Of a DNA stretch of 64,000 nt, positions 35,810-44,702 are shown piece after piece. The translations under genes were made by a program, and so were the position numbers. The notes beneath the pieces were generated by a model. That model was not told where the DNA came from and made no database searches. It saw nothing but the letters and a program-made list of their open reading frames with translations. Each line of letters begins with the position of its first letter. The first letter of the stretch is position 1. The DNA comes from Peptoniphilus vaginalis (GTDB lineage: Bacteria > Bacillota > Clostridia > Tissierellales > Peptoniphilaceae), in contig NZ_FXLP01000004.1 of NCBI RefSeq assembly GCF_900176605.1, forward strand, positions 124,001 through 188,000. The letters run 5' to 3'.

Positions 35810-37018
35810 TTAAAATTGGGCGTCGTTATATCTTGCCTTGTAGACATAGGAGTTTTGATTTAAGGCTGTTAAGATTTGACCTTGGTGGTCCTTGTCCTTG
35901 GTGTCGATAATAATGCTTACGATCATAGAGTCTATTGTTTCTCCAACTAGGTCTACGTTTTGATAAATTTGAACGATGTTGGCTCCTTCTTCTTCGAGAA
36001 GTCCTGAGATCTTAGTTAATTGTCCTGGTTGATCATCTAAATTAATCCTAAGCTCCATTCGCCTGTTGGTCTTGTAGAGCCCCTTTTCAATTACCTTTGA
36101 AACTCGAGTGACGTCGATGTTGCCACCAGATAGTACACAACAAACTTTTTTGCCCCTGTGGTCGAACTTCCTATACATTAAAGCTGCAACTGTAGATGCT
36201 GCTGCTCCTTCTGTGATGATTTTGTTGTCTTCAAGAAGGGTTAGGATTGCAGAAGAAATTTCTCCCTCAGTTACGAGAACTATTTCATCCACATATTCCT
36301 TTACTATCTCGTAAGTAATTTTTCCTGGAGTCTTAACTGCAATTCCATCAGCAATTGTTGACCCACCCTTGACTGTAATAATTTTTCCTTCCTTAATTGA
36401 TTCATACATTGATGGTGAGATTTGAGTTTGAACTCCAATTATTTTTATGTCAGGCTTAATGGACTTAGCTGCAAGGGCAACTCCAGATATTAGTCCGCCA
36501 CCGCCAATTGGCACTACTATTATGTCAACGTCAGGAAGGGACTCTAATATTTCTAGTCCTAGCGTTCCTTGGCCTGCGATAATTTTTTCATCATCAAAGG
36601 GGGCAATAAAAGTGTAGCCTTCTTCTTCAGATAATTTTTTTGCAAAGGCTGCTGCATCGTCAAAGGAATCTTTTACAAGTTCAACTTCAGCTCCGTAATT
36701 TCTTGTTGCCTTGACCTTGGATAGGGGTGCGTGATATGGCATACAGATAATAGACTTTATCCCTCTCTCGCTTGCTGACTTGGCAACACCTTGGGCGTGA
36801 TTACCTGCTGAGCAAGCCACAACTCCTCTTGCAGCTTCTTCATCTGATAAGGTTGCAATTTTGTTGTAGGCTCCCCTAAGCTTAAAGGACCCTGTGTCTT
36901 GTAGGATTTCAACCTTTAGGTAAATGCCTTCTCCAAGGTTTGGTGTATAAACTACAGGAGTCTCTTTTATGTGACCCCTTAGTCTCTCTCTAGCTTCGTA
37001 AACTTCTTTGACGTCCAT
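35810..37018 (-). CDS. ilvA: Threonine ammonia-lyase (threonine dehydratase) with ACT domain
   Basis: A 402-aa PLP enzyme converting threonine to 2-oxobutyrate and ammonia. The PLP lysine is Lys46 in GSFKLRGAYN, and the phosphate loop is SAGNHAQGVA. A single C-terminal ACT-type domain (about 320-400; LRINLDDQPGQLTKI) is present. The short form with one ACT domain resembles catabolic or Tdc-type enzymes more than E. coli IlvA. Start is the ATG at 37018 with GAGGGTGAG upstream; an earlier frame extension overlaps the preceding gene. It follows the DUF951 stop by one base. Confidence 0.9.
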   Translation of the reverse strand: MDVKEVYEARERLRGHIKETPVVYTPNLGEGIYLKVEILQDTGSFKLRGAYNKIATLSDEEAARGVVACSAGNHAQGVAKSASERGIKSIICMPYHAPLSKVKATRNYGAEVELVKDSFDDAAAFAKKLSEEEGYTFIAPFDDEKIIAGQGTLGLEILESLPDVDIIVVPIGGGGLISGVALAAKSIKPDIKIIGVQTQISPSMYESIKEGKIITVKGGSTIADGIAVKTPGKITYEIVKEYVDEIVLVTEGEISSAILTLLEDNKIITEGAAASTVAALMYRKFDHRGKKVCCVLSGGNIDVTRVSKVIEKGLYKTNRRMELRINLDDQPGQLTKISGLLEEEGANIVQIYQNVDLVGETIDSMIVSIIIDTKDKDHQGQILTALNQNSYVYKARYNDAQF

Positions 37019-37019
37019 T

Positions 37020-37250
37020 TTACTCACCCTCTTTTTTATGATGAACAATACTTATAAATTTGTCCCCTTCTAAAATTTTTCTAACTCTCTTTTCAAAATC
37101 TATGCGGCTCATCCAAACAACTCGGTCACAGCCCAGGCACTTTAATTTCATATCGGCTCCCTTTCTTGCTATTTCCCACTTGTTCTCACCACATGGGTGC
37201 CCCTTCTTTAGGGTTACTATATCGCCTAGTTCATAGTAAAGCATGATCAT
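37020..37250 (-). CDS. DUF951 small protein
   Basis: A 76-aa protein of the DUF951 family found across Firmicutes, with the conserved LGDIVTLKKGHPCGENKWEIARKGADMKLKCLG region (CxxC-like KCLGC near 40). Function unknown; the Cys and His content suggests a zinc-binding or nucleic-acid-binding small domain. It overlaps the mscS 3' end by 20 bases; the third residue is also Met. In many Firmicutes this gene sits beside mscS-type genes, as here. Confidence 0.88.
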   Translation of the reverse strand: MIMLYYELGDIVTLKKGHPCGENKWEIARKGADMKLKCLGCDRVVWMSRIDFEKRVRKILEGDKFISIVHHKKEGE

Positions 37251-38115
37251 CTTCCCCTTCTATAAATTTATTCCTAATCATAGGTGACTTAATATTTTCT
37301 CTCTGCATTGTTTTTAAAATCTCTGACCTAAGAGCATACTCCAAGTCATATTGCCTGCCCTGTCTTGTGTAATAGACAAGAGTCATCTTGTAGGCGTCTT
37401 TTCCATTTTCAGTTACTCCCCACAAGTTTGGTCCCATGGCCATGTCCTTATGGTCCCTATACTTTTCTATTGCTTTCTTAATTTTTTCTTCAACAAAGTC
37501 TGGGTCGCAAGAATTATCTAAGTAAAATTCAATCTTTGTCCTTACATTTGCCCTTTCCTTGTTGGAAATAATCGAAATGTTACCGTTGGGTATGATGTGA
37601 AGTACCTTGTCAAAGTCACGAATTTTTGTAACCCTAAGTCCCAAGTCCTCTACTACTCCTTCAATGTCGTCAATCTTAACAAGGTCGCCAACAGAATATT
37701 GGTCTTCAAAAATTATAAAGAAACCATTGATAAAGTCCTTAACAAGACTTTGGGCGCCAACACCTATTGCCAGTGAAAACACACCAAGAGTTGCAATAAT
37801 CGGTGTGATGGAAATGTTAAAGACGCTCATAACTATAGTAAGCCCAATAAAAATTAGGATTACTTTTATGATGCGTCTGATTAAGTTTGTAACTGTTACA
37901 ATCCTATTGTAGGATCCCTTTTCTTTTATCTTGTTTGAATTAAGTTGCCTACCTATAAAAGAATCTATTAATTTTAAAATTACAAAAGTTCCAATAACTA
38001 CAAGGGCAACTACAAGGAGCCTCTCCCAGGACTCTAGACCTCTAAAGGTCGATCTCAGAGCCTGGTCTGCTTCGCTTGCAACAGCACCTGTGTTCTTTTC
38101 TATGTTCACTTTCAC
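37231..38115 (-). CDS. mscS: Small-conductance mechanosensitive channel (MscS family)
   Basis: A 294-aa channel that opens on membrane tension to release osmolytes. Membrane segments lie at about 32-52 and 75-130; the third, pore-lining helix is the Gly/Ala-rich ATLGVFSLAIGVGAQSLVKDFINGFFI, directly followed by the beta domain (YSVGDLVKIDDIEGVVEDLGLR). The C-terminal domain is standard. GTG start with AAAGAGGT upstream; overlaps the preceding gene by 4 bases. Confidence 0.92.
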   Translation of the reverse strand: MKVNIEKNTGAVASEADQALRSTFRGLESWERLLVVALVVIGTFVILKLIDSFIGRQLNSNKIKEKGSYNRIVTVTNLIRRIIKVILIFIGLTIVMSVFNISITPIIATLGVFSLAIGVGAQSLVKDFINGFFIIFEDQYSVGDLVKIDDIEGVVEDLGLRVTKIRDFDKVLHIIPNGNISIISNKERANVRTKIEFYLDNSCDPDFVEEKIKKAIEKYRDHKDMAMGPNLWGVTENGKDAYKMTLVYYTRQGRQYDLEYALRSEILKTMQRENIKSPMIRNKFIEGEDDHALL

Positions 38116-39191
38116 ACCTCTTTGTAAGTTGTCTCTATCTTGTTATCATCTTCTCTTATTGTGTTTGTGTTCACAACAGAATAAAGACTTAGGTTGCCGT
38201 TTCTCAAAGCCCCAATCAAAAGTCCATTAATCTTAATCTTGTCTAGGGAGTAGCCAAGTCTTGTGTAAAATTCTCCCGAATTTCCAATTTCTCCACCAAC
38301 ATCACTCGGTCCATAGACATAAATTGAGCCAGAAATATTTTCCATCTTATTTACATTAGCTGCAATTATTTTTTTCTTGCCAGCCTTCAAGATGTAATTG
38401 TATTCAGTGATAATACCTGAGTGAAGAAGATAAGTCTTCTTGCCTTCTACCAAGATGTCAGAAATATTTGGCACCCTGTCCTCATATTTTGTGCCAGAAT
38501 TCATAAACCTATAAATAGCCTTGTCTGTAAGTGCCAAGACTGACCTCTTGTCCCTCTTTAGGTACATGACAACTTCGTGGTTTAGGACCTGGCTCGTCTT
38601 TTCACCCTTGTTTAGATTATAAACAAGAGAAGAGTAACCAGTTGTTTCATTTTTTATCTCTGCAACAGAAAGATTTTTATCGTCAACTACATCATGGGCC
38701 AAGATTTGATTGCCAGTCCTATAGATTTCAGTTAGAGTTGAATCGTTGCCCATTAAGTATAAAATTTCATTTTTATCATCCACTACGTGGAAAATTATAT
38801 TTGCATTCTCATAGCTTATGTTAAAGATGTCGCCCTTAACATCTATTGTGGAAAGGAGCTCGCCCATCTCTGAATACATTTGGACCTTGCCAAGGTCCTT
38901 CTCATACAAGAAGGCGTAGTTGTTGGCAAAGAAGGTCTCAATGTTTTCATCTTCCCTTTGAATCTTCTTTACAATGTTTCCTTCCCTGTCTGTGATATAT
39001 AAAACTGGATCAGCCCATAAAAAGACAGACTTGGATGCAAGGCTAAAGTCCTTTATGGGTTCATTAACACTTACTCCCTTAAGTCTTACTATGGTCCTGT
39101 CCTTAGAAAAATTTTTATGGTTAATATATATAAATCCTAAAAATATAAATAACAAAGCTAAAATTATTGCGTGATTTTTTTTAATTTTCAA
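38112..39191 (-). CDS. Membrane-anchored beta-propeller-like protein of unknown function (DUF5711-like)
   Basis: A 359-aa protein with one N-terminal membrane helix (about 8-25), no cleavage site, and an extracytoplasmic part of repeated beta strands (VLYITDREGNIVKKI, KVQMYSEMGELLSTIDV, NIIFHVVDDKNEILYLMGN), like a degenerate six-to-seven-bladed propeller. It resembles DUF5711 proteins of Clostridia. First gene of a four-gene operon with mscS, DUF951 and threonine dehydratase; TTG start after GGGAGTGG. A sensor or envelope scaffold role is a guess. Confidence 0.7.
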   Translation of the reverse strand: MKIKKNHAIILALLFIFLGFIYINHKNFSKDRTIVRLKGVSVNEPIKDFSLASKSVFLWADPVLYITDREGNIVKKIQREDENIETFFANNYAFLYEKDLGKVQMYSEMGELLSTIDVKGDIFNISYENANIIFHVVDDKNEILYLMGNDSTLTEIYRTGNQILAHDVVDDKNLSVAEIKNETTGYSSLVYNLNKGEKTSQVLNHEVVMYLKRDKRSVLALTDKAIYRFMNSGTKYEDRVPNISDILVEGKKTYLLHSGIITEYNYILKAGKKKIIAANVNKMENISGSIYVYGPSDVGGEIGNSGEFYTRLGYSLDKIKINGLLIGALRNGNLSLYSVVNTNTIREDDNKIETTYKEV

Positions 39192-39259
39192 AATACCACT
39201 CCCGACTTCATTATAACATTTATACTTTTAATTTTGCATTGAATTGAAATAAAAAAAGA

Positions 39260-39272
39260 GGGCTCTTCGCCC
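39260..39272 (-). terminator. Severed half of a terminator (IS3 insertion site, left flank)
   Basis: GGGC TCTTC GCCC remains here, preceded by A-rich sequence. Its missing 3' part (TC ATT) lies at 40744 after the IS. Joined, the hairpin is GAGGGC / GCCCTC with loop TCTTC and a T7 run on the minus strand, i.e. the terminator of the exporter gene at 40754-41653. Confidence 0.8.
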
Positions 39273-39281
39273 TGATATGTA

Positions 39282-39316
39282 CCCTCTTTACTGGACAAAC
39301 CAGTAAGGAGGGTATT
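39282..39316 (+). promoter_or_regulatory. Hairpin over the transposase ribosome site
   Basis: CCCTC-T-TTACTGG pairs with CCAGTAA-G-GAGGG, then a T6 run. The AAGGAGGG ribosome site of orfA lies in the 3' arm. A transcript entering from outside would be terminated or have its ribosome site hidden, a known way for IS elements to limit transposase. Confidence 0.7.
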
Positions 39317-39320
39317 TTTT

Positions 39321-39887
39321 ATGAAATATAGTTATGAATTCAAAAAAGAATGTGTACAGTTGTATAGAGAAGGTAAATGGCCCAATACACCTGAAGGAAC
39401 AAAAGAAAAAATCTTTCATAATTCAATTAGAATATGGTTTAAGTTAGAAGAACTTCATGGACCAGAAATTTTAAAACATGGAAATAATATCAATTGGACA
39501 CCTGATGAGAAATTAGAAATGGTATCTAAAGTGTTAGCTGGAAATTCAATAAAGTCCATAGCAATTGAATATGGAATTAATGATGGACAACTCTATTCAT
39601 GGGTTAACAAGTATAAAAATTATGGATATAATGGTCTTGTTAATAAAAAGAAAGGTCGTAAATCCAAAAATCCAAGCATGAAAAGTAAAAATAACCATAA
39701 AGCAAAAGAACTTAATGAATCTGAAAGAGAAGAGCTAATAAAACTTAGAGCAGAAAATGAATATATAAAGGCAGAAAATGAAATAATAAAAAAAGAGATC
39801 GCCTTGAGAGAAGAACGCTACGCTGCGCAACTCAAGGCGAAAAAGCAGCGATTGTCAAAGAACTCAAAGAAAAAGGATACAGACTAA
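39321..39887 (+). CDS. IS150-type transposase OrfA (DNA-binding part)
   Basis: A 188-aa protein with two helix-turn-helix segments (about 1-50 and 55-105; KSIAIEYGINDGQLYSWVNKYKNYG is typical) and a leucine-zipper-like coiled coil (about 130-165). The 3' end contains GCG-AAA-AAG, a fit for -1 slippage; the -1 frame continues as KAAIVKELKEKGYRLKYLLIAIDMPRS into orfB. The main active product is expected to be the OrfAB fusion (39321-40705). Confidence 0.92.
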   Translation: MKYSYEFKKECVQLYREGKWPNTPEGTKEKIFHNSIRIWFKLEELHGPEILKHGNNINWTPDEKLEMVSKVLAGNSIKSIAIEYGINDGQLYSWVNKYKNYGYNGLVNKKKGRKSKNPSMKSKNNHKAKELNESEREELIKLRAENEYIKAENEIIKKEIALREERYAAQLKAKKQRLSKNSKKKDTD

Positions 39888-39910
39888 AATATCTTTTAAT
39901 AGCTATTGAT

Positions 39911-40705
39911 ATGCCAAGGTCAACATACTATTTTGAAATAAATAAAATTGATAAAATAAAAATTAAGAATAGTCATGTGGCAGATAAAATAACTCAAATA
40001 TTTAACTTACACAAAGGAAGATATGGAGTAAGAAGAGTATATATGGAGTTGCTAAGTCAAGGTTATGTCATAAATCATAAAAGAGTTCAAAGGATAATGC
40101 ATGAGTTAAAACTATTCGGAAAAAGATCTAAGGAAAAATATCACTCATATAAGGGTAAGATAGGGAAAGTAGCTGATAATATAATAAATAGAGATTTCAA
40201 GGCAGATAGACCTCTGCAAAAATGGACCACTGATGTATCAGAGTTTAAATTTTCTTGGGGTAAATGCTACATATCTCCAATACTTGATATGTATACAAAT
40301 GAGATAATCTCTTATGACTTATCCTTACACCCTAATTTAAAACAAATATCCAATATGCTAGAAAAAGCATTTAACAAATTTCCAAAACTAAATAATCTAA
40401 TACTGCATTCAGATCAAGGATGGCAATACCAACATAAATATTATGTGAATGAGCTTAAAAAACATGGTATAAGACAATCAATGTCAAGGAAGGGAAATTG
40501 TTATGATAACTCCATTATGGAGACATTCTTTGGAAGATTAAAAAATGAAATTTATTATGGTTATGAAAAGAGCTATAGCTCTTTTGAAGAATTTTCGAGA
40601 GCAATAGAGGAATATATTGATTATTACAATAATGAAAGAATTCAATCCAAAACAAAATGGATGCCACCTACAAAGTATAGGTTAGCATCCACTACAATTA
40701 GTTAA
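39911..40705 (+). CDS. IS150-type transposase OrfB (DDE integrase part)
   Basis: A 264-aa rve-type catalytic domain. HTH_21 region with GRYGVRRVYMEL near 40; first Asp in WTTDVSEFK, second in LHSDQGWQYQ, Glu in SIMETFFGRLKNE, with the terminal NNERIQSKTKWMPP motif of IS3 members. Intact. Probably translated by -1 frameshift from orfA rather than from its own ATG, which has no ribosome site. Confidence 0.95.
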   Translation: MPRSTYYFEINKIDKIKIKNSHVADKITQIFNLHKGRYGVRRVYMELLSQGYVINHKRVQRIMHELKLFGKRSKEKYHSYKGKIGKVADNIINRDFKADRPLQKWTTDVSEFKFSWGKCYISPILDMYTNEIISYDLSLHPNLKQISNMLEKAFNKFPKLNNLILHSDQGWQYQHKYYVNELKKHGIRQSMSRKGNCYDNSIMETFFGRLKNEIYYGYEKSYSSFEEFSRAIEEYIDYYNNERIQSKTKWMPPTKYRLASTTIS

Positions 40706-40753
40706 TTGAATATTGTGTCCAGTTTTATGGGTACACATCACCCTCATTAAAGT

Positions 40754-41653
40754 TTATTTTTTGTTTAAGATTATGGCACCTGTTAGGACGAAGATAAGTC
40801 CCAAGACAATATTTATTGTGAGGTCTTCGCCGAGGACCAAGATGGATAAAATTGTCCCAAAGATTGGAACAAATAATTTATAAATTCCAAACTCGCTGGA
40901 ACTGTGAGTCTGAAGTACGAAGGTCCAAATTGTAAAAGCTGTTGCTGATATAAAGGCTCCGTAAGATAGCATTACAAATAGAAGGAAGTCAAAGTTCACA
41001 TTAGACTTGTGAGTGATGGCTCCAATAATTATTAGTGGCGTTGCTCCAAGGGCAAATTGCGATGCAGTTAGAAGAAATCCATTTAATTTTCTTCCATACT
41101 TTCTTATGAGGACGCTGGAAAGGGCGTTAAAAGTTGTAGCTATAAGGACAAAGCCTTCTCCACTTAACTTAAAGTGTAAGCCTCCCCCTCCCCTTAGGTT
41201 GATGATTAAAATTCCTATAGATCCAACTAGAAGAGCAGAAAGCTTCCTCTTGGTAAACTTCTCTTCGCTAATTAAGAGGACAGAGATCACAACTGTAATA
41301 AAGGCATTTGATGCCTGGATAACTGCTGCAAGTGATCCAAGTGTGTTGGATAGTCCAATATAATAAAACATATACTGGAGGCAAGTTTGAAAAAGTGCCA
41401 AGACCAAGATGAATTTTATGTTTATATTTTCCTTCTTCACTTCTTCCTTGTTAAAGAGTCCAAAGTAGATAAATGTTAAGATACCTGCCATAAAGAACCT
41501 AATCCCTGCTATTAAAATTTTTCCACCTGTGTCATCTGGCATGATGTTAGCGTGGATGTAAGTTGTCTTTATTAGTGGTATGGCAGAGCCCCACAAGAGC
41601 ATGGCAAAAAGTGAAAACACAATTGCCCATTTCTTTTCTTTTATAAGTTTCAT
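40754..41653 (-). CDS. EamA/DMT-family exporter
   Basis: A 299-aa ten-helix transporter with two EamA repeats (about 8-145 and 158-295). Motifs: LLWGSAIPLIK, QASNAFITVVISVLLISEE and a terminal FVLTGAIILNKK. A second, diverged paralogue of the exporter at 12848-13765; substrate unknown. Start at the ATG at 41653, six bases after GGAGGG. Its terminator, 13 bases past the stop, is split by the IS3 element, so transcripts now may run antisense through the transposase genes. Confidence 0.88.
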   Translation of the reverse strand: MKLIKEKKWAIVFSLFAMLLWGSAIPLIKTTYIHANIMPDDTGGKILIAGIRFFMAGILTFIYFGLFNKEEVKKENINIKFILVLALFQTCLQYMFYYIGLSNTLGSLAAVIQASNAFITVVISVLLISEEKFTKRKLSALLVGSIGILIINLRGGGGLHFKLSGEGFVLIATTFNALSSVLIRKYGRKLNGFLLTASQFALGATPLIIIGAITHKSNVNFDFLLFVMLSYGAFISATAFTIWTFVLQTHSSSEFGIYKLFVPIFGTILSILVLGEDLTINIVLGLIFVLTGAIILNKK

Positions 41654-41785
41654 TTTTCCCTCCCATCTCATAATTTTTGTAGTTCATAATAAAATTGCAA
41701 AGTCTTAATGAGATTTAAAAATAATTCTTAAGCTCTTAATAAGTTTTTAAAAATAAATTATTAAGGCAAATAAAAATTTAAATTA

Positions 41786-41810
41786 AAAAAGGAGGTCGCC
41801 CTCCCCTTTT
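41786..41810 (-). terminator. Terminator of transketolase
   Basis: Minus strand GGGGAGG...CCTCC hairpin followed by six T. Confidence 0.75.
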
Positions 41811-41818
41811 ATATTTTA

Positions 41819-43768
41819 TTAAAATTCTTGAATCTTTCTTCTAATGTTTTCTTTAGTGAAGCCAAATCTTTCAAAGACTTCAGATCCTTTTCCACTTGCT
41901 CCAAAGGTATCAATGGAAATTGCCATTCCCTTTATGCCAATGTACTTGTGCCAGCCAAAGGATGATAGGGCTTCAATAGAAATCCTCTTAGTGATCTTTG
42001 ATGGAAGAATTTCTTCCTTGTAGTCAGAGGATTGGGCATCAAACATTTCCATAGAAGGCATTGAAACCACACGAACTCCCTTGAGTCCTTCTGCTGCTTC
42101 AAGGGCAAGAGAAACTTCTGAACCTGTAGCTATTACAATTTTTTCAAGTTCTCCCTCTTCCTTCTTAATTATATAGGCACCCCTGTAAATATTCCTTGAA
42201 GAATTTTCAAGTTGTGGAAGATTTTGTCTTGATAGGGCAAGTACAAAAGGTGTGTTCTTTGAATTGAAGGCAAGGTTAAGTGATGCTGCAGTTTCACGTC
42301 CATCAGCAGGTCTTATTACAACAATTCCTGGAATAGACCTTAGCATTGCAAGGTGTTCTATTGGTTGGTGAGTAGGTCCGTCTTCGCCAACTCCAATGGA
42401 GTCGTGAGTGAAGATGTAGACATTTGGAATGTTCATAAGGGCTGCTAACCTAATTGTTGGTTTTAAGTAGTCACTGAAAACCAAGAAGGTTGATGCATAA
42501 GTCCTTAGACCTCCATGAAGAAGGATTCCGTTAGTGATTGCCCCCATAGCATTTTCACGAACACCAAAAGTTATATTTCTTCCAAGTCTATTTTCAGCTG
42601 TGAAATATTCTTCTCCCTTTAGCATAGTCTTGTTTGATGGACCAAGGTCAGCTGAGCCACCAAAGATGTGGATGTTGTCCTTGGCAATCTTATTCAAAAC
42701 TTCGCCAGAGATGGAACGAGTTGCCATGTCCTTATCAAAGGAATCATAGTAGGAGTCTTCTAATAATTCCTTCTTTTCTAACTTAAAGGATCCAAGATAG
42801 TCCTCATATTCTTTAGGATACTTTTTCGCATACTCTTCTTCGATTTTTTTCTTTTCGTTGACCCTTGCAGTATTTTCTTCCACAATTTTTTGGAAGTGGG
42901 CTTTCACGTCTTCTGCAACATAAAAGTCTTCATCAGGAAGTCCAAAGAATTCACGAGTTAACTTTCTGTCTTCCTTGCCAAGAGGTTCGCCGTGAGCCTT
43001 TGCAGAATCTTCTCTAGGTGAGCCGTAGCCAATTTTTGTTTTAACTTCAATAAGTGCAGGCTTATCAGATCTTTTTGCCTCTTCAATTTTTGCATTTATT
43101 TCATCTAGGTCATTTCCATCATGAACTACAAAAGTGTCCCAACCAAGGGCCTTATACCTGTCACAAACATTTTCTGAGAAGGCAAGGTCAGTTGATCCTT
43201 CAATGGAAATTTTATTTGAATCGTAAAGTACGATTAGTTTACTTAATTTAAGTGTGCCAGCTAGTGACGATGCTTCGTTAGAAATTCCTTCCATTAAACA
43301 TCCATCTCCTACTAGGGCATAAGTATAGTGGTCAACAAGTTTCAAGTCATCCTTGTTGTAAAGGGCTGCAAGTTTTTCTTCTGCAATAGCCATACCAACT
43401 GCCATGGCAATCCCTTGGCCAAGAGGTCCAGTAGTTGCTTCAACACCCTTAGTGTGACCATACTCTGGATGACCTGGTGTTCTCGAGTCAAGTTGTCTAA
43501 AGTTCTTTAAGTCATCAAGGCTTAGACCATAGTCAAATAAGTAAAAAAGTGAATATAATAGAGCAGATCCATGTCCTGCAGAGAGGACAAACCTATCCCT
43601 ATTCTTCCAATCCAAGTCCTTAGAATCTCTCACTAGGTGATTCTTAAAAAGAGCATAGGCCATTGGTGCAGCACCAAGGGGTAGACCTGGGTGACCTGAA
43701 TTTGCTTTTTCAATTTGATCAACAGATAGCATTCTCAAAGTATTAACTGCTTTATTTTCGATATTCAA
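41819..43768 (-). CDS. tkt: Transketolase
   Basis: A 649-aa thiamine-diphosphate enzyme of the non-oxidative pentose phosphate pathway. The N-terminal TPP domain has SGHPGLPLGAAPMAYAL, the GDGCLMEGISNEA...YDSNKISIEG motif binds TPP and Mg2+, and the pyrimidine domain has EDGPTHQPIEHLAMLRSIP. The C-terminal domain is complete. TTG start after AAGGAGAG. It follows the glycosyltransferase gene by 11 bases. Confidence 0.96.
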   Translation of the reverse strand: MNIENKAVNTLRMLSVDQIEKANSGHPGLPLGAAPMAYALFKNHLVRDSKDLDWKNRDRFVLSAGHGSALLYSLFYLFDYGLSLDDLKNFRQLDSRTPGHPEYGHTKGVEATTGPLGQGIAMAVGMAIAEEKLAALYNKDDLKLVDHYTYALVGDGCLMEGISNEASSLAGTLKLSKLIVLYDSNKISIEGSTDLAFSENVCDRYKALGWDTFVVHDGNDLDEINAKIEEAKRSDKPALIEVKTKIGYGSPREDSAKAHGEPLGKEDRKLTREFFGLPDEDFYVAEDVKAHFQKIVEENTARVNEKKKIEEEYAKKYPKEYEDYLGSFKLEKKELLEDSYYDSFDKDMATRSISGEVLNKIAKDNIHIFGGSADLGPSNKTMLKGEEYFTAENRLGRNITFGVRENAMGAITNGILLHGGLRTYASTFLVFSDYLKPTIRLAALMNIPNVYIFTHDSIGVGEDGPTHQPIEHLAMLRSIPGIVVIRPADGRETAASLNLAFNSKNTPFVLALSRQNLPQLENSSRNIYRGAYIIKKEEGELEKIVIATGSEVSLALEAAEGLKGVRVVSMPSMEMFDAQSSDYKEEILPSKITKRISIEALSSFGWHKYIGIKGMAISIDTFGASGKGSEVFERFGFTKENIRRKIQEF

Positions 43769-43779
43769 AATTACTCTCC

Positions 43780-44532
43780 TTACTCAACTGAATTTTTATC
43801 TCTCATAACTGCCAACAAAAATTTTGGCAAATCAATTTGTCTCTTTATCCTAGATGGATTTTTTATAAGCCTGTAAAGCCACTCGAGGCCAAGCTTTATA
43901 AAAATATCCGGGGCCCTGTTTGCCCTACCTGATAAAATATCTAGGACTCCGCCATTTCCAATTATGACCTTGGCATTTATGTCCTTCTTCCATGCGTCAA
44001 TCCACTTTTCTTGACGTGGAAAGCCAAAGCCAACAAAGACTATGTCAATGGCCTTGGAATTTATTTCTTTAATTATTTCTTCTTCAGCGCTAGATGTCTC
44101 GCCATCTAGCTTGGATTTGAAATATCCATTGTGAAAACCTGCAACCTTAAGATTTTTATACTTTTCATTGACAGCACTTGCTGCATCCTTAGCAACACCT
44201 TCCTTGCCACCTAAAAAATATAAGTTAAGTCCCATCTCATCAGCAAGCTCAAGTAGCTTAATAGAAGTGTCAAAACCTGTGACCCTTTCCTTCAAAGGCT
44301 TCTTCCTAAGCTTTGATGCGTAGATAAGACCAATCCCATCAGCAAGGACTAAGTCACCTGAGTTGACAAGCTTCTTAAGTTCTTCGTCCCTCTTAGCTGC
44401 CATTACGATTTCAGTATTTGGTGTGTAAATTTTTTTAAGTGAATCTCCTCTTAGGAAGTCCCTTAAAATATTTTCGCACTCAGAATTATCAATGTTTAGA
44501 ATTTCAACTCCAAAAATTTTTACTTTCTTCAT
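43780..44532 (-). CDS. WecG/TagA/CpsF-family glycosyltransferase
   Basis: A 250-aa GT26-type enzyme that would transfer an N-acetylmannosamine or related sugar to a lipid-linked acceptor in wall polymer synthesis. Motifs: TPNTEIVMAAKRDEEL, LADGIGLIYASKL (catalytic Asp), VFVGFGFPRQEKWI and GNGGVLDILSGRANRAP. Start at the ATG at 44532 with GGAGAG upstream. TagA products make the linkage unit of teichoic-type polymers; in an SLH organism this may serve the secondary wall polymer (inference). Confidence 0.92.
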   Translation of the reverse strand: MKKVKIFGVEILNIDNSECENILRDFLRGDSLKKIYTPNTEIVMAAKRDEELKKLVNSGDLVLADGIGLIYASKLRKKPLKERVTGFDTSIKLLELADEMGLNLYFLGGKEGVAKDAASAVNEKYKNLKVAGFHNGYFKSKLDGETSSAEEEIIKEINSKAIDIVFVGFGFPRQEKWIDAWKKDINAKVIIGNGGVLDILSGRANRAPDIFIKLGLEWLYRLIKNPSRIKRQIDLPKFLLAVMRDKNSVE

Positions 44533-44662
44533 AAATCTCTCCGATAATAAGTTTATCACATAGACAAGAGCTTTTCTATTATTTATAATTTTTAAAACTT
44601 AAATTTTAATAATTATTGTCCCACTAGGTCGCAAGAATAAATTTTAAATTTCTACAAAAAAA

Positions 44663-44684
44663 GACTACCCCTTTCGAGATAGTC
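44663..44684 (-). terminator. Terminator of mazF
   Basis: GACTA / TAGTC stem, larger with G-U pairs, then seven T on the minus strand. Confidence 0.75.
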
Positions 44685-44702
44685 AATATGTATGTTGCCC
44701 AA

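Larger units (their letters stand above)
39273..40740 (+). mobile_element. IS3-family (IS150-type) insertion sequence, complete
   Basis: A 1468-bp element. Ends: TGATATGTACCC...ACTGGACA on the left and, read inward on the right, TGATGTGTACCC...ACTGGACA. Flanked by a 3-bp CCC duplication (39270-39272, 40741-40743). Two overlapping-phase genes encode the transposase. Intact ends, intact genes and a clean duplication point to a recent insertion. Confidence 0.93.

Noticed and set aside
39911-40705. OrfB as an independent integrase gene
   Set aside because: It lacks a ribosome site and the frame joins orfA by a -1 shift at AAAAAG; treated as part of one transposase.
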